A stretch of DNA of 64,000 bases from Aphidius gifuensis (Eukaryota > Arthropoda > Insecta > Hymenoptera > Braconidae), in assembly GCF_014905175.1 (NCBI RefSeq), contig NC_057789.1:14994876-15058875 (forward strand). The letters run 5' to 3'. The stretch's first letter is position 1. Every line of letters begins with the position of its first letter. The notes below the pieces were generated by a model. It saw only the letters and a program-made list of their open reading frames with translations, was not told the DNA's origin and ran no database searches. The position numbers and the translations under genes are program-made. Below, piece by piece: positions 44,244 through 56,194 of this stretch.

Positions 44244-45451
44244 ATGAAAGAAACTTTAAATATTCAAAATACGATTGTTTTTGATGAGTCTATAGCTCAT
44301 TATGAACTTCATGCCCATCAACCATATGGAGCACCATCTTTTAATAATAATGATGAAATAAGAATTCCAATTCAACATCAAGATTTGTGTATACTATCAT
44401 CTAAAAGTACTCTACATATTCAGGGAAAATTTACAAAAGATGATGGAACTGCTGTTGAAAATAAAGTCTAGTAAAAACGGCTATTGCTCATTTATTTAAA
44501 GAAATACGTTATGAAATAAATGCTATTGAAGTGGATCGTAGTAAAAATGTTGGAATTACAACTCTTATGAAAGGTTATGTATCACTTTCACCTAATCAGA
44601 AAGCACTATTGGAAAATTCAGGCTAGACAGACTCTACTCTAAAAAATAATAATGGAGACTTTGATATATCAATACCATTGAGCTTACTACTTGGATTTGC
44701 TGAAGATTATCGTAAAGTGATTACTAATGCAAAGCATCAGCTCATTCTCACAAGATCAAATACTGATACCAATGCATATCTTAAAACAGCAGCAGCAGAA
44801 ACTACAAAAATTGCTATTGAAAAACTAGAATGGGTTGTACCATACATTCGAGTTTCGGATAAAGAAAAAATTCAACTTCTAAACTATATGTATATCAAAA
44901 GATCCAGCTATTTTACTGAGTTTTCGATCCTGGGACTTGTATGATTACCCTCTACTTCCTGCAACTTCAAAAAATATATGGAGTGTAAAAACATCAACAC
45001 AACTCGAGAAACCAAGATATGTATTTGAAGGATTTCAAACTGCACGTAGAAATCATGCTGATAAAAATGCAAGTCATTTAATCACTGTAATTTACGAGAT
45101 GTGAAATTATTTTCAAATTCACAATCTTACCCATATAGAAATTCAAATCTCGATATAAGCAAAAACCAATTTTCTTTGCTCTATGATATGTTCATAAATT
45201 TTCAATCATCATACTATGGTAAAGAGCCAGAACCATCATTAACAAGAAAAGAATTTTTGGAGAGAGCGCCACTCATTGTTATAGACTGTTCTAAACAAAA
45301 TGAATTTCTTAAAAGTGGACCTGTGGATATACGTTTGGAAATCGAATCAGTAGAACAGTTTCCTGCAAATACAACAGCTTACTGTTTGATATTACATGAT
45401 TGAATTGTGGAGTACAAACCTATAAGTGGTTCCGTTCGAAAATTGGTATAA
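44244..45451 (+). pseudogene. Major capsid protein (hexon-like) of Polinton B
   Basis: ATG 44244; IVFDESIAHYELHAHQPYG and the following DLCILSSKSTLHIQGKF segment, which is partly deleted in A, are present. Frame changes or stops lie near 44465, 44625, 44890-44930, 45060-45085 and 45402. Conserved blocks appear in the right order to the end (IRYEINAIEVDRSKNVG, LSLLLGFAEDYRK, VVPYIRVSDKEKIQLLNY, IVIDCSKQNEFLKSGPVD, VRKLV, stop 45449-45451). About 400 residues if continuous. Confidence 0.9.
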
Positions 45452-46002
45452 ATTGGAATATAAACAAAAAAAAATTCGTCATTTACTACTCATCTCTTGA
45501 AGCAACAACCAAAAATTTTCAAGAGTGATTAACCAGAAATGGATAAAAAAAAAATTAAAAAAAGTCAATGACTATTCACATATAAATATGATGGTGCACG
45601 AATCGCAGGCTGAGAAAGAAAGAAAAGAGAGACAATTTAAAAGATCGAAATCTTTATATGGTTCTGAACCATTCCACAATCAGACAACATCTGGTAAATA
45701 TGGTGCAGTTAGAAATCATAGACCAAAAAATAACTATTAATTATCTACAACGAAAAATCAGCCAGTTTAAAAATTGTAATGAATTAAAGTGTACAGCAAA
45801 AAATTCTTTTTTTCTCATTTATCTTTTGACGAGACAACATCAAAAAAAATATTCATAAAAGATAAATCTATTGACAAATATTCAGAAACAGCTTGTTTGT
45901 TGAATGAAAAAAAAGAAAAAAAATTCAATAAACCAAAATCGAATGATTTGGAGAAAAAGAAACCATGTCAATATGAAAAAATCACATATGAAAAACTCAA
46001 AG
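45452..46002 (+). pseudogene. Basic N-terminal remnant upstream of the PPP1R15-like domain
   Basis: Two lysine-rich open stretches in the same direction (45541-45740, with AEKERKERQFKRSK; and 45789-46010, with KFNKPKSNDLEKKKPC and YEKITYEKLKDE) are separated by stops. The second leads, after a frame change at about 46005, directly into the PPP1R15-like domain. They may be the decayed N-terminal part of one protein of about 220 residues. Confidence 0.45.
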
Positions 46003-46200
46003 ATGAGTAAACATCAAGTTTCCTTCAATTCAACACCAACAGTTCATATGATGTATGCATACAAGGCTGCACGATGTGGAAAATGGGAACAACTTGCACG
46101 TGATCATGAACGGTTCAACATGAGAATTCAACGATTAAGCAAAATAATCAATCCATTATTAATCGAAAAATATCAACAAATTGTAAATAATATAAAATAA
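46003..46200 (+). CDS. PPP1R15 (GADD34/ICP34.5/DP71L-type) domain ORF beside Polinton B capsid genes
   Basis: ATG 46003 to stop 46198-46200, 65 codons. Residues 6-8 V-S-F form the core of an RVxF-type protein phosphatase 1 docking site. PTVHMM (12-17), AARCGKWEQ (22-30) and ARDHERFNMRI (32-42) follow. This is the order of the PPP1R15 C-terminal domain, which brings PP1 to phosphorylated eIF2-alpha; viral members in large DNA viruses can consist of little more than this domain. Deviations: no basic residue directly before V6, and a few residues shorter before AARC than the usual family spacing. It may be Polinton cargo or a broken host PPP1R15 piece next to B. Confidence 0.7.
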   Translation: MSKHQVSFNSTPTVHMMYAYKAARCGKWEQLARDHERFNMRIQRLSKIINPLLIEKYQQIVNNIK

Positions 46201-46372
46201 TAAAATTTTTTTGATATAAAAATAAAAAAAATTGATAGTCACTACTTTTTTACCTTCCCAAAAATTTATTTATAGATAAGTAGAATAGGAAAATATGAAA
46301 AAAAAAAAATTCACAACAAATTTTTCTTTTAATAAGTGAACACTTATTCTCAATAATTTTATTTACAATAAA

Positions 46373-46781
46373 TTATTCTTCCATCTTATCTTCAATATCC
46401 ATTTTTTCTTCTTCTTTGCTTTGAATACAGCGTTTTGATTTTTCATCTTTGTCCCATAGTTCAAATAACTTATTTATAATTTGTTGTAAGTCAGTATGGT
46501 CGGATTCATCGAAATGATCTTTAATAAGTTCATAGGTGTCTGTGACCGATGGTCGTTCTGTACATAGAAAAATCAGAGACGATTGACTGTTATGACTCAA
46601 AAATATTTTGTCACGTGTTTTTACATCCAAATCTCTTTTCAAAAAATCCATATTCTCCCAAAATAAATGTAAATTTTCATGAAAATCTTTCAACTTCTCC
46701 ACTCGTTGAAGATAGGCAGGGTGTGATGAGAAAAATTGTGAAAAAATTTCAGATTCACCACAGCTATACTTTTCCATCAAT
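46373..46781 (-). CDS. Terminal exon of an unrecognised minus-strand gene
   Basis: Open from a good acceptor (polypyrimidine tract and CAG at 46782-46784) to the stop at 46373. It encodes about 135 residues with hydrophobic and aromatic periodicity (EIFSQFFSSHPAYLQRVEKL, ENLHLFWENMDFLKR) and a K/E-rich tail. I do not recognise the family. It may belong to the same gene as the exons at 48987-49950 and 50049-50399. It converges on the PPP1R15-like ORF. Confidence 0.5.
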
Positions 46782-47039
46782 CTGAAAGGAATAAAATTAG
46801 ATTATAAATCAAATGGAATATTTTTTTTCTTTGAAATGAAATTTAATTTATTGGAATGTATTTATTTTCTTTATCGATACATTTAATAAACTTTCAATAA
46901 TATTAAATAATATTTAATACTGAATTAAAGTAGTATATTCATATAAATATTATTATATATATATATAGATATAAAGAATATTATACTATAGTGTTATTAT
47001 CAAGAAAATATATATATTTTTTTTTAATTTTCATTGAAA

Positions 47040-47780
47040 ATATTGTTTTATTTCTAGAACGATGATCCCATTTTTTTTTTCTTTTTTTTTTTCTTTATTA
47101 TTATTTTTCTGGTGTAACTACGAATAACTACATAAAATAACTACAAAAGTTGTAGTCAAAAAATTACAATTACTACATAACTACACTGTTACTACACGAT
47201 ACTACACTATGACTACATTCAGAGTGACACCATGACTACACCAATGAATAGCCCTTTGGCATCGTATTGCTAAAATTTACTGAAATTTTTAAAATTTTTT
47301 TAAATGATCTGGAATTATTTGACTATAGTCGTGGATTTTAATGTAAAACATACTCATTATATAGGAAAATTAGTTGAACTTTATTTCAACTATTCCCTGA
47401 TAATTGAGAAGATAATTAAAATCATGACAACCGCGGATTGTCATGAAACAAAAAACCGAATATTTATGAAGCCCTTAATAGAAGTAAGCTTCAGTATAAA
47501 TATAATACTTGTGTTTTATTTCGCAAGTCCTTTTAAATGTGTGGAGAAAAAATTCACATGTGAAAAACATTCGAGAACTAGTGGCAAAAACTGAAAGGTA
47601 GCTCAGTCAAGCAAGAAAGACTTATATTTGCCGCAGCATGGAAGATCTGTCATCATGCAAGACCCATCTTACAACAAGAATAGTGCATCTAGCTCATAAA
47701 TTGATAACGAAAGTGATCCCAAATGGAAGAAGACCACATGATGCTCAGTGTAAAACAGGCCCGGTTATAAGCCAGTAAAA
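47040..47780. other. AT-rich stretch with short 'actacac' repeats
   Basis: 'actacataactacactg'-type repeats at 47115-47215. A 96-codon open frame at 47304-47594 has no recognisable feature. Nothing else supported. Confidence 0.4.
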
Positions 47781-48870
47781 ACCATCTTCTCTCAAGATTG
47801 AAGCATTTGAAACCTATAGGTGACTAATGTTTCCTTTCGACTATTTTACACAAGCTTGATATATTTAAAGCCAGAATTTTCCCGATTTATGATGGTTAGG
47901 CAAATAAATAAGTCGCTTATTGCTCGGGATCAGACGAGAATAGATAAAGAGAAGAAAAGCCCATCTTCTCTCAAGATGGAAACATTTGCGTTCCACCAGC
48001 GGCCAATGGTTTTTCTAAAATATTTCACACAAGATTGATCCATTTTGAGTTTGAATTTTTTCGATTCATGATAATATAGATAATAAATATCGTAACTTGA
48101 AATTCAATATATTTAAGGTGAGTAGTGGCACTACTGTCGTTGAATCTTAGCCTTCTCATGGTAGATGTAGAAATATGAAATAAATGTGGTGAAATTTCGA
48201 TTTGATACAAATAACGAAACTCGAAACAAGTCGCTTGTTGCTCGGGATCAGACGAGAATAGATAAAGAGAAGAAGAGCACATCTTCTCTCAAGATGGGAA
48301 CATTTGCGTTCTACTGGCGGGCAATTTTTTTTCAAAAATATTTCGCACAAGATTAATTCATTTTGAGCCTGAATTTTTTCGATTTATGATAATTTAGATG
48401 ATAAATATCGTAACTTAAAATTCTTGATATTTAGGGTGAGTGATGGCGCTACTGTTGTTGACTCTTAGCTTTCCCATGGCAAGATGTAGAAATATGAAAA
48501 AGTGTAGTGCAATCTTGATTCGATACATATGATGAAACTCGAAACAAATCGTTTGTTCCTCGGGATTAAACGGGAAGCGATGGAGTGAAGCAAAGCCCAT
48601 CTTCTCTTAAGAGGGGAAAATTTGTGTTCTACTGGCATCCAACGCTTGTTCTAAAATATTTCTCACAAGATTGATCTTTTTTGAGTGTGAATTTTTACGA
48701 TTCATGATAATTTAGACAATAAATATCGAACTTTAAACTCTTTATATTTAGAGTGGGTAGTGGCGCTACTGTCGTTCAATTTTGTGTGAAATATTTTGGA
48801 AAAAACTTTGGCCGCCAGTACAACGCAAATGTTCCCATCTTAAGAGATAATGGGGCCCGCTTCTCTTCAT
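47780..48870. repeat. Tandem array of about 310-bp units with a terminal inverted partial copy
   Basis: The landmark 'cttctctcaagatgg', then 'acatttgcgttc', then 'aaatatttcacacaagattga' begins units near 47792, 47968, 48285 and 48600. The landmark 'gtgagtagtggcactactg' recurs at 48119, 48436 and 48752. The last piece (48775-48865) carries the first landmark inverted. The units are non-coding. Confidence 0.85.
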
Positions 48871-48986
48871 TATTTCCAATTGAACAGAAAATTACTCCTG
48901 TAAGTCAATCAATAAAATTATATTCATATAAGTCTACCTACATACTCAAAAAGTGTATAAAGAAAAAGTGAAATGGTACTGCTTAC

Positions 48987-49950
48987 TTGGTCATCATCAA
49001 TGATGTAGGCTATACACACGTTAGATGTAAAATTTTTTTGTAAATTTCGTATCATTTGTATATTTATTGTTGTTGCATTCTGTGAAACATTGTAAGCATT
49101 TTCTTTCCCAAAAAAAAGTACACTACTTTTATCTATTATTAATTTATCTAAGTACACGGAAAAAAATTTATAGTTGCAGCAACAAGCTAGATAGCTGTCT
49201 CTCCTATCCACGGCTAACTAACCTTTGGATAGTTAGCAGAGGTTTGTTATTTTGGCAATCCACATTTGACAGGTTACTATTCTTGTGAAAACAGCGTGTC
49301 TACTCGTTACATTAGCTATACTTTGGATAGCTGGTATACTACTAAAGCCTGACAAGCTGGTATCGCTGTAGTAGCTATTTAGGATTGCGTATATGCATAA
49401 CTATAAGTATATAGACATACGAAGTAAAAACAATATATTAATGTACATTTACTAATTTTTAAAATTATTATCTGATTAAATTTATACTAAAGTTGATGCA
49501 CCAAATAAACGCCAACTTGAATACAAAATCTTATGCTAAATTTTTAATAGCTATATGGATTATTTTAGTCATTGTTAATAATAATGTGGTGCACCAGTTA
49601 ATAAAGAGAGGTTATGAGCACAATAGCTGTTGACATTAAGATTATGTCGAATCTGACGAGCTGGTTAGCCACGCTAGCTATCCAACCGGCTGGAATAACT
49701 AACCGATTGTCTTTTTAATATAGCGGGCTTGATTATTAAATCAACTATCCTTTTTTAACTATCCAACGCCTCGTGAGTGCAGCTAAAAATTTTTTTCCGT
49801 GTATATGCCCATGCATTGTCGATAATCTTGAGCATGTAAGATAAAGTCTGACCAACTAGTTGGCTGTACATCAAGAGTTTTTTTTTCCTTGAATCACGAA
49901 CAACTGATTCGATGGTTGCAAATGGAATGAGTTTGCTAATTTCTTGAAAT
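48987..49950 (-). pseudogene. Exon of an unrecognised gene, split by a MITE
   Basis: Minus strand: acceptor at 49951-49952 (TTTTTTTTAG), then IPFATIESVVRDSRKKK. After a nine-A run the frame shifts to QPTSWSDFILHAQDYRQC and MGIY. The MITE (49155-49801) follows, after which the same frame continues LDKLIIDKSSVLFFGKE to IAYIIDDDQ and a GTAAGC donor at 48986. Protein-like on both sides of the MITE and in the same frame across it, so the MITE landed in an exon and disabled this copy. Product unknown. Confidence 0.5.
49155..49801. mobile_element. TA-flanked MITE, CACGGA family
   Basis: The ends CACGGAAAAAAATTTATAGTTGCAGC and the inverted GCTAAAAATTTTTTTCCGTG are flanked by TA (49153-49154, 49802-49803). 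The interior is rich in 'tagctatcc/ggatagct' motifs. Same terminal sequence as 13383-14321, different core. Confidence 0.85.
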
Positions 49951-50048
49951 CTAAAAAAAACATTATGTTTATTTAATAACCGTTTATTACAACAATATTG
50001 GAAAAAAAATAGTTTTCCAATTGAAACCTTGATTAAATTAGTTATCTA

Positions 50049-50399
50049 TTAAATATGAAATACTAATTCCGGCAAATCAATTACTTTCTTCACATCATTA
50101 GAGTTAGAGTGATTATTCTCACTACTCTCTTTTTTTAATTCGTAATACAAATTATATTCTTTTTTAATGTCTACTGATTTACGGCATGAATGTGGCAAAT
50201 TATTAATTTTTATTTCATTATTCAGTATTCTTATCATGATCAATTTCATGTCGTTTGCATTGATATCGTCCTGGTGGTGCTGGCCAAAACGCTGTGAGTG
50301 TCTTATTTTTCTCACCTTTTTTGAAATTCGATAAAAAACATATCTACCGAGTGCATAATACCAACCATTGCGTTGACCTAATACAGCTATCAAATCCTA
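50049..50399 (-). CDS. Candidate exon of the unrecognised minus-strand gene
   Basis: Open from an acceptor-like ATTTATAG at about 50400 with LIAVLGQRNGWYYALGRYV and SQRFGQHHQDDINANDMKL, ending in a stop at 50049. Internal GT sites (for example at 50082) could be donors. It has protein-like, non-repetitive composition and probably lies upstream of 49950. Family unknown. Confidence 0.45.
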
Positions 50400-51590
50400 T
50401 AAATATTTGAAAAATAAATTGGTTTTTATAATTTTTTTTTTATTATTGGAATTAAAAATCAAACAGATCATAATTCGTGCTACCAAGTTTACCACTAATG
50501 ATTACGATTTTATTTTTATATCTTGTTACTTATTTTAATATAGTTATTTAGCTTAAAGATTATCGAATTATTTTATTTACAATACTTTTCGGTATACCCT
50601 ATTAAATTATTTTCCTCACTGTTTTTTTTTCAAACTTTTTCTCCATTGATCCTAGAACAAATGATCAGACTATTTGTATATAAATTTGATGGAATGAATA
50701 TTACTAAAAAATATCTATGATCAAAAGGTTTACTTGAATCAACATATTTCAAAAATATTAAATATTTATTTTTCGAATATGAAAAGATCAGCTATTATAT
50801 ATAAATAATAATAATAATAATTCAACAATTTTTTTAATGATTCAATTACATTTTTCAACGATGATTGTTATGTTTTTAAAATTTTCAATCATTATCAAGT
50901 AATTTAAGAGATAAAAAAAAAATTATCTAATGCAAATCATATGCAGATATTAAATGGATTATTGTTATTGAAACTTATTTTATTTTTTTCTATATTAACT
51001 CGTCTCATTAGTCTAAAATTAGTTTTTTGTGGTACTATAAATAAAATAAATTGAAATCAACACGTTGGAACTGTGTTAATTGCAAGTTGTGAAAAATTTT
51101 ACGACACTTCTGTTGAAAATTAAACATAATCTTTGACCCCATTTATGCACTTAACAAACTGGTGGGTTTAGCACCATTGATGAAAAGCAATCAGCCACAT
51201 TCCATTTAATATTTTATAATAATTATATAGATTATCATAACATTCAACGAAAAATAAAATTATAATCAATTTTCTTTTCAACGATAAAATCCGTATTTTT
51301 ATAAAAAATTATGAATTTTAGAATAACAAAAAACCGAAAAATAATTCCATCAACCTTGATTATTTTTCAAGATTCAATTATATAATTTAAATAATTTGTT
51401 TACTTATGATTTATTTTTTATTTTCAATAGTTTAAAATTAAATTTCAAATATACTCTTACAGAAGAAGATATGAATGTTAAATTAATGATGAGTTTTAAT
51501 AAATTTATTATGATAAACAATATTTTACATGGAATAATAATTGTTATAAATTAAAAAAAAAAATACTAATAACAAAATATTTGGAAAATT
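50400..51590. other. AT-rich stretch without a supported gene
   Basis: No ORF, repeat or RNA gene that I can support. Confidence 0.4.
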
Positions 51591-51619
51591 TATATACAGA
51601 GTGTCCCATTTTAATGTAT

Positions 51620-52440
51620 CAATGGATTTTTTTCGAAAAATAAAGCTTAAATTGTAAAATGTTTTAAGTAAAAGTTGTAAGGTTTGGAGGGGGACGGAAA
51701 AAAAAAAAAAAAAAAATTTGAAAAATCCAAAATAGCGGAGTTTCTGGTATAAACATAGTTTTTTTGAATGGATACTGCATTTTTTTTTTGCATCAAAACG
51801 TTTTCTACATCAAAACTAAGACTTTTTATTTGAAAAATTTTTCGATAAAATCACTTTTTTTTCGGCCCGATTTTCTCTGTTTATGGATTTTCCTGAAAAA
51901 ATTTGGCTTTAATTAAAAAATGTTATTTAGAAAAGTTGTAGCGCTCTAAAAGACAAAACAAAAAAAAAAAAAAAAAAAAAATTTGATTTAAAAATGGCAG
52001 AGTTTCCGGTATGAACATTTTTTTTTTCGAGGTTAGGTGTAATTTTTTTTTATTAAAAAATTGTTTACATCAAGGCTAACACTTTTTCTGAATTAAATTT
52101 TCCGGAAAAATCGGTTTTTTTTCAAAACTTTGTTTATGCTTCTAACTCCGCCATTTTGATTTTTTTTCGGAAGTTTTTTTTTTTTTTCGTTTTCGTCTTT
52201 CTGGGCGCTACAACTTGTCTAGAAGTCATTTTTTAATTAAAGCCATATTCTTTCAAGAAAATCCATAAACAGATAAAATCGGCCCGAAAAAAAAGTGATT
52301 TTATCGAAAAATTTTTCAAATAAAAAGTGTTAGTTTTGATGTAGAAAACGTTTTGGTGCAAAAAAAAATACAGTATCCATTTAAAAAAACTATGTTTATA
52401 CCGGAAACTCCGCCATTTTGGATTTTTCGAATCTTTTCTA
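51620..52440. mobile_element. Fold-back element, copy 1
   Basis: The arm 51720-51960 ('ggagtttctggtataaacatag', 'aaaacgttttctacatcaaaac', 'ggctttaattaaaaaatg') is repeated inverted at 52185-52440. A loop of about 170 bp (51985-52155) contains 'cgaggttaggtgtaa'. No ORF. A second copy starts at 63265. Confidence 0.85.
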
Positions 52441-55400
52441 ATTTAAAATCACATTTATATTTTTTGATCAGATTATGTGATTTATTTATTGATCACATTG
52501 ATAGAATAATCACATAATGTGATCAAAAAAAATATAAAAGTATTTTAAATTAAAATGTGATCAAAAAATAAATCACATAATGTGATCAAAAATATAAATG
52601 TGATTTTAAATTATAAGTGATTATTTTGTCATAATTAGTGTGAGTGCTGTGTGTGTGAGTATGCAGCTGCGCATTCATCCAGCGAATTTATGATTTAGCT
52701 CTATCTGCCGTTCGAATTTTGAATTAATTAAAAAAACAAAAACATTTTAATCCATGGCGCGTAAACACACACGTGGGTTCAGACGCCATAATGATGATTA
52801 TTATCGACGCTCGATTCTCATTGGTCAATTTAAAACGCTAATAACTCGGGCACAAAGCGTCGTAGACCCAAAATTTAAAAACACGTACTATTTAAAATTT
52901 CACGTTCAATCTCGTGGTATACCTGGCATGCGCGACTTACGAGACATCCTGTATGTATCTTAAAATTTAGATCACGATAGAGGGTTAACAATGACAGTGG
53001 TTATCCAACATCACGATAAAAGTTTCCAAATCGAATTAAATAATTCTTCAATTACATAATTGACAAACACAAGGTTTTTGTTATAAAAAATAATGATAAT
53101 AATAATAATACATCAAGTTATAATTATGTCGGTTTTTTCGTTTATTACTTCTTTTTAAAAAAAAAATTTATTTTATCTTTAAAATTGAAAATTTTCTTCT
53201 ATGCAATAGAAAATTTATTTGCTGACAATTTCATCGTTAAGCATAATGATATTTATTCAACGATTACTATTCTTACTATTTAATTTTCCATTCAAGAAAG
53301 CCATTTTTTTTTCTCGAAACAATATAGACAAAACAAGAAAAAATTTCAATAGCAGCGATTTTTTTTAGCTATGTATTCAAGTCAGAGTGAAACTGGTGAA
53401 TTGGAACTTCATCAACAACAGGTATATCGTTATTACTTTATTTTATGACTAAAGATTTTTCTGTACGAAAAAATTTAAACCCATGTTAAAGTATAATGAT
53501 GATAATATAACATGATAATAAAGGATGGCTTGGCGCGCGTAACATTTTTTTTTTTTGTTTTTAAAAAACAATTGTTTAAAATTGTGAATCGGAGTCTTTA
53601 TAAATACACTTGTGTTCTACATATTCTGAACTTTGTTTTAATAATTTTCATTTTCAAAAAAAAATCTTTTTTAATTGTTGTTAGGAAATTGAAAACTTAA
53701 GATATTCCCGAGAATAGTGTTTAATCAAACAAAAGAAGTGTTATAATATCAAAATAAAAATTCTCAATTTTTGTATACAAAAGTGACTCATTCTTTTTTG
53801 ATAAACAAAAGATGTGAAATAAAAAAAGATATGAATAAAAAAAATTAGGTGGTTTTCTTACGATAGTTTATAAGTTTGATTTTGTAATTTTGAAAAAAAT
53901 GCCTAATTTTTTTTTTTTATTTTTTTTTTTTTATTTCACGTCTTTTGTTCATCAAAAAAAGAAAAAAATGATTCGCTTTTGTATACAAATACTAAGAATT
54001 GTTATTTCAATGTTATTATATATATTATATATAGTGACTTTGAATATTTTTTCACGAATGAAAATTTGTTTTATAGTATTTATCTTTTTTTGAATGAATA
54101 TATATTTTGTTTAATCATTGAATCTATAAATTCTTTGAAATAATAATTTAATTTTAAATGGAAAACAGGATCCAAGTTATATATAAAGAATATAAAAAAT
54201 TATTTATTTATCCTTTTGTGGGATTCAATTTTCGAAAGGTATTAAGACGAATTCGTGTGGTAGAATTATTCATATAATTGGTGAACGAATGAAATGGACA
54301 AAATTTGAGAGAAAAACTAACGTTAAAATAAATTGAAGAAATAGTAAAAATTACTTATGTAATTTTTTACTCAAATTTACTCAAAATGAATTTATAATAA
54401 AAATCAAATTTTATACTCTAATTATTTTTAGAAGTATGAACTTCATTTAATTATATGGATTATAATTTTATTATATCGAAAATCTAAGGGTAAAATTTTC
54501 TTATTTTTTTAGCATTGTCATTTAGAATATTTTAATTATTAAAGCAACTTTTTTTTGTATTTTTTGCTGACAAAGTTTGTTGACAGATTAACTAATACTT
54601 TTTTTTTTTTATTTTTCCTATCAAGTCTTACAACCCCAAATTTATTGTGAAGTCAAAAAACTTTATATGTTATTATTTGTTTGACAATTTGTCAAATAAT
54701 TTGTTAAAAAATAATCTCAAAATCATTTTGATGTTATCACAATGAGAAATTAAGAGAAATTTGTTGGTATGGCTAAGAACCTTAATAAAATTTAAACGCA
54801 GTGATATTTGATGCTTGCGTCATAAATTTAATATTATAATGTTGTTAAAAATGCAATATAAAAAACGACCTGGTAACGTTTGTTGGGGCGTGTGGCCTGC
54901 GTTAACTTTGAAAATTAAAAATTTTTAATACTCCGGCTAGGGCCGTGTTGAATTTTATTTGTTGATAATAAATTTCAATTGTTCATCAACAATAAAATCA
55001 TTAAAAAACAATGTATCAATACACAGAGAGAAAAATATATGAAATCTCCATATACAGTATATGAAAGTTGCACCAAATCTGCTGGTATATGAGAATTTTA
55101 TGAAATTTTAAATAGTACATGTTTTCAAATTTTGGGTCTACGACGCTTTGTGCCCGAGTTATTAACGTTTTAAGTTGACCAATTAGAATCGAGCGTCTAT
55201 AATTATTGTCATTATGGCGTCTGAACCCACGTGTGTGTTTACGCGCCATGGATTAAAATGTTTTTGTTTTTTTAATTATTTTAAAATTCGAACGCCAGAT
55301 AGAGCTAAATCATGAATTCGCTGGATAAATGCGCAGCTGCATAGTCACACACACAGCACTCACACTAATTATGACAAAATAATCATTTTTAATTTAAAAT

Positions 55401-55470
55401 CACATTTATATTTTTGATCACATTATGTGATTTATTTTTTGATCACATTTTAATTTAAAATACTTTTATT
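52440..55470. repeat. Widely spaced inverted repeat with a shared small ORF
   Basis: About 400 bp at 52480-52900 ('atcacataatgtgatc' repeats, 'gtatgcagctgcgcattcatcc', then an ORF) reappears inverted at 55110-55470. The two arms enclose about 2.2 kb of AT-rich DNA. The small ORFs inside the arms start MARKHTRGFRRHND (52754-52963 plus; 55249-55016 minus) and differ mainly at amino-acid-changing sites, so I do not call them genes. Confidence 0.75.
53371..53421 (+). other. Possible short coding exon
   Basis: ATG then 17 codons (MYSSQSETGELELHQQQ) to a GTATAT donor, preceded by an AT-rich leader. Could be a first coding exon of a host gene, but no second exon was found. Confidence 0.2.
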
Positions 55471-55687
55471 ATAAATACTATGTTATAAATACTATGAGTA
55501 ACGTCGGATGAAACTGTTTTGTATTTTTTTCCGTTGAATTTTACGTTGAGATCACGTGAAAAAAAAAAAAAAATTAATTTATAATAAATTAATTGACTTA
55601 TATAATTAGTCCAATCACAGTAACTGAGGATTAAGATTAGACATAACAATTTTCATTTTCTAAACTAACCGAAAACGATATTGATTA

Positions 55688-55765
55688 TTAGCCTAAGCGG
55701 GGTTTGAACTCAGGACAGCGGAGTGAGAAGCGAACGTGTTATCCGATGCGCCACGATAGAAAACG
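55688..55765 (-). repeat. tRNA-derived repeat (SINE-like)
   Basis: The minus strand has A-box-like TGGCGCATCGG and B-box-like GAGTTCAAACCC. Related in layout to 13677-13765. Confidence 0.55.
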
Positions 55766-55918
55766 TTACAACAAAGATTTTGGAACGTATACATAAAGAG
55801 CTTGAATTATTTTTATGTGAAAAAATAAATTTGTGAAATAAATAAAAAATCTTTGGAAATGTGAAAAATTATTAAAAAAATATAATACATGTGGTTGATT
55901 AAAAAAAAAAGCAGGAGT

Positions 55919-56065
55919 AATTCTTTAGCTCCATCTTTCTCTTAGCTACTGCTCGTCCTTAGGATTTTTATTTTTAAAAAATAAAGTTACACGTATTTTA
56001 TTTATTGAATAAAAAAAAATTTAAAGGACAAGCAGTAGCTAAGAAAAAGATGGATTTACGGAATT
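55919..56065. mobile_element. Palindromic MITE, 'ttagctactgctygtcct' family
   Basis: Arms of about 45 bp (55922-55965 and 56025-56063, inverted). Same family as 12040-12310. Confidence 0.75.
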
Positions 56066-56194
56066 AATGTACAAGATCAACGAAAAAAAAAAAAATAATC
56101 AATAACTGACGGAGAAGTAGAAATGTTGAAAATACTTAGTTTACATTTGTTTATTTTTTTGAGACCTCAATTTTTTACAATCGTATTTGATTTT

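Noticed and set aside
45101..45403. Separate small genes within the capsid region of B
   Set aside because: They are consecutive fragments of one frameshifted capsid gene.
47304..47594. 96-codon plus-strand ORF
   Set aside because: No recognisable motif, no conserved neighbour, composition typical of AT-rich chance frames.
53890..54093. Hydrophobic 67-codon ORF
   Set aside because: Phe/Ile runs from T-rich sequence; no coding evidence.
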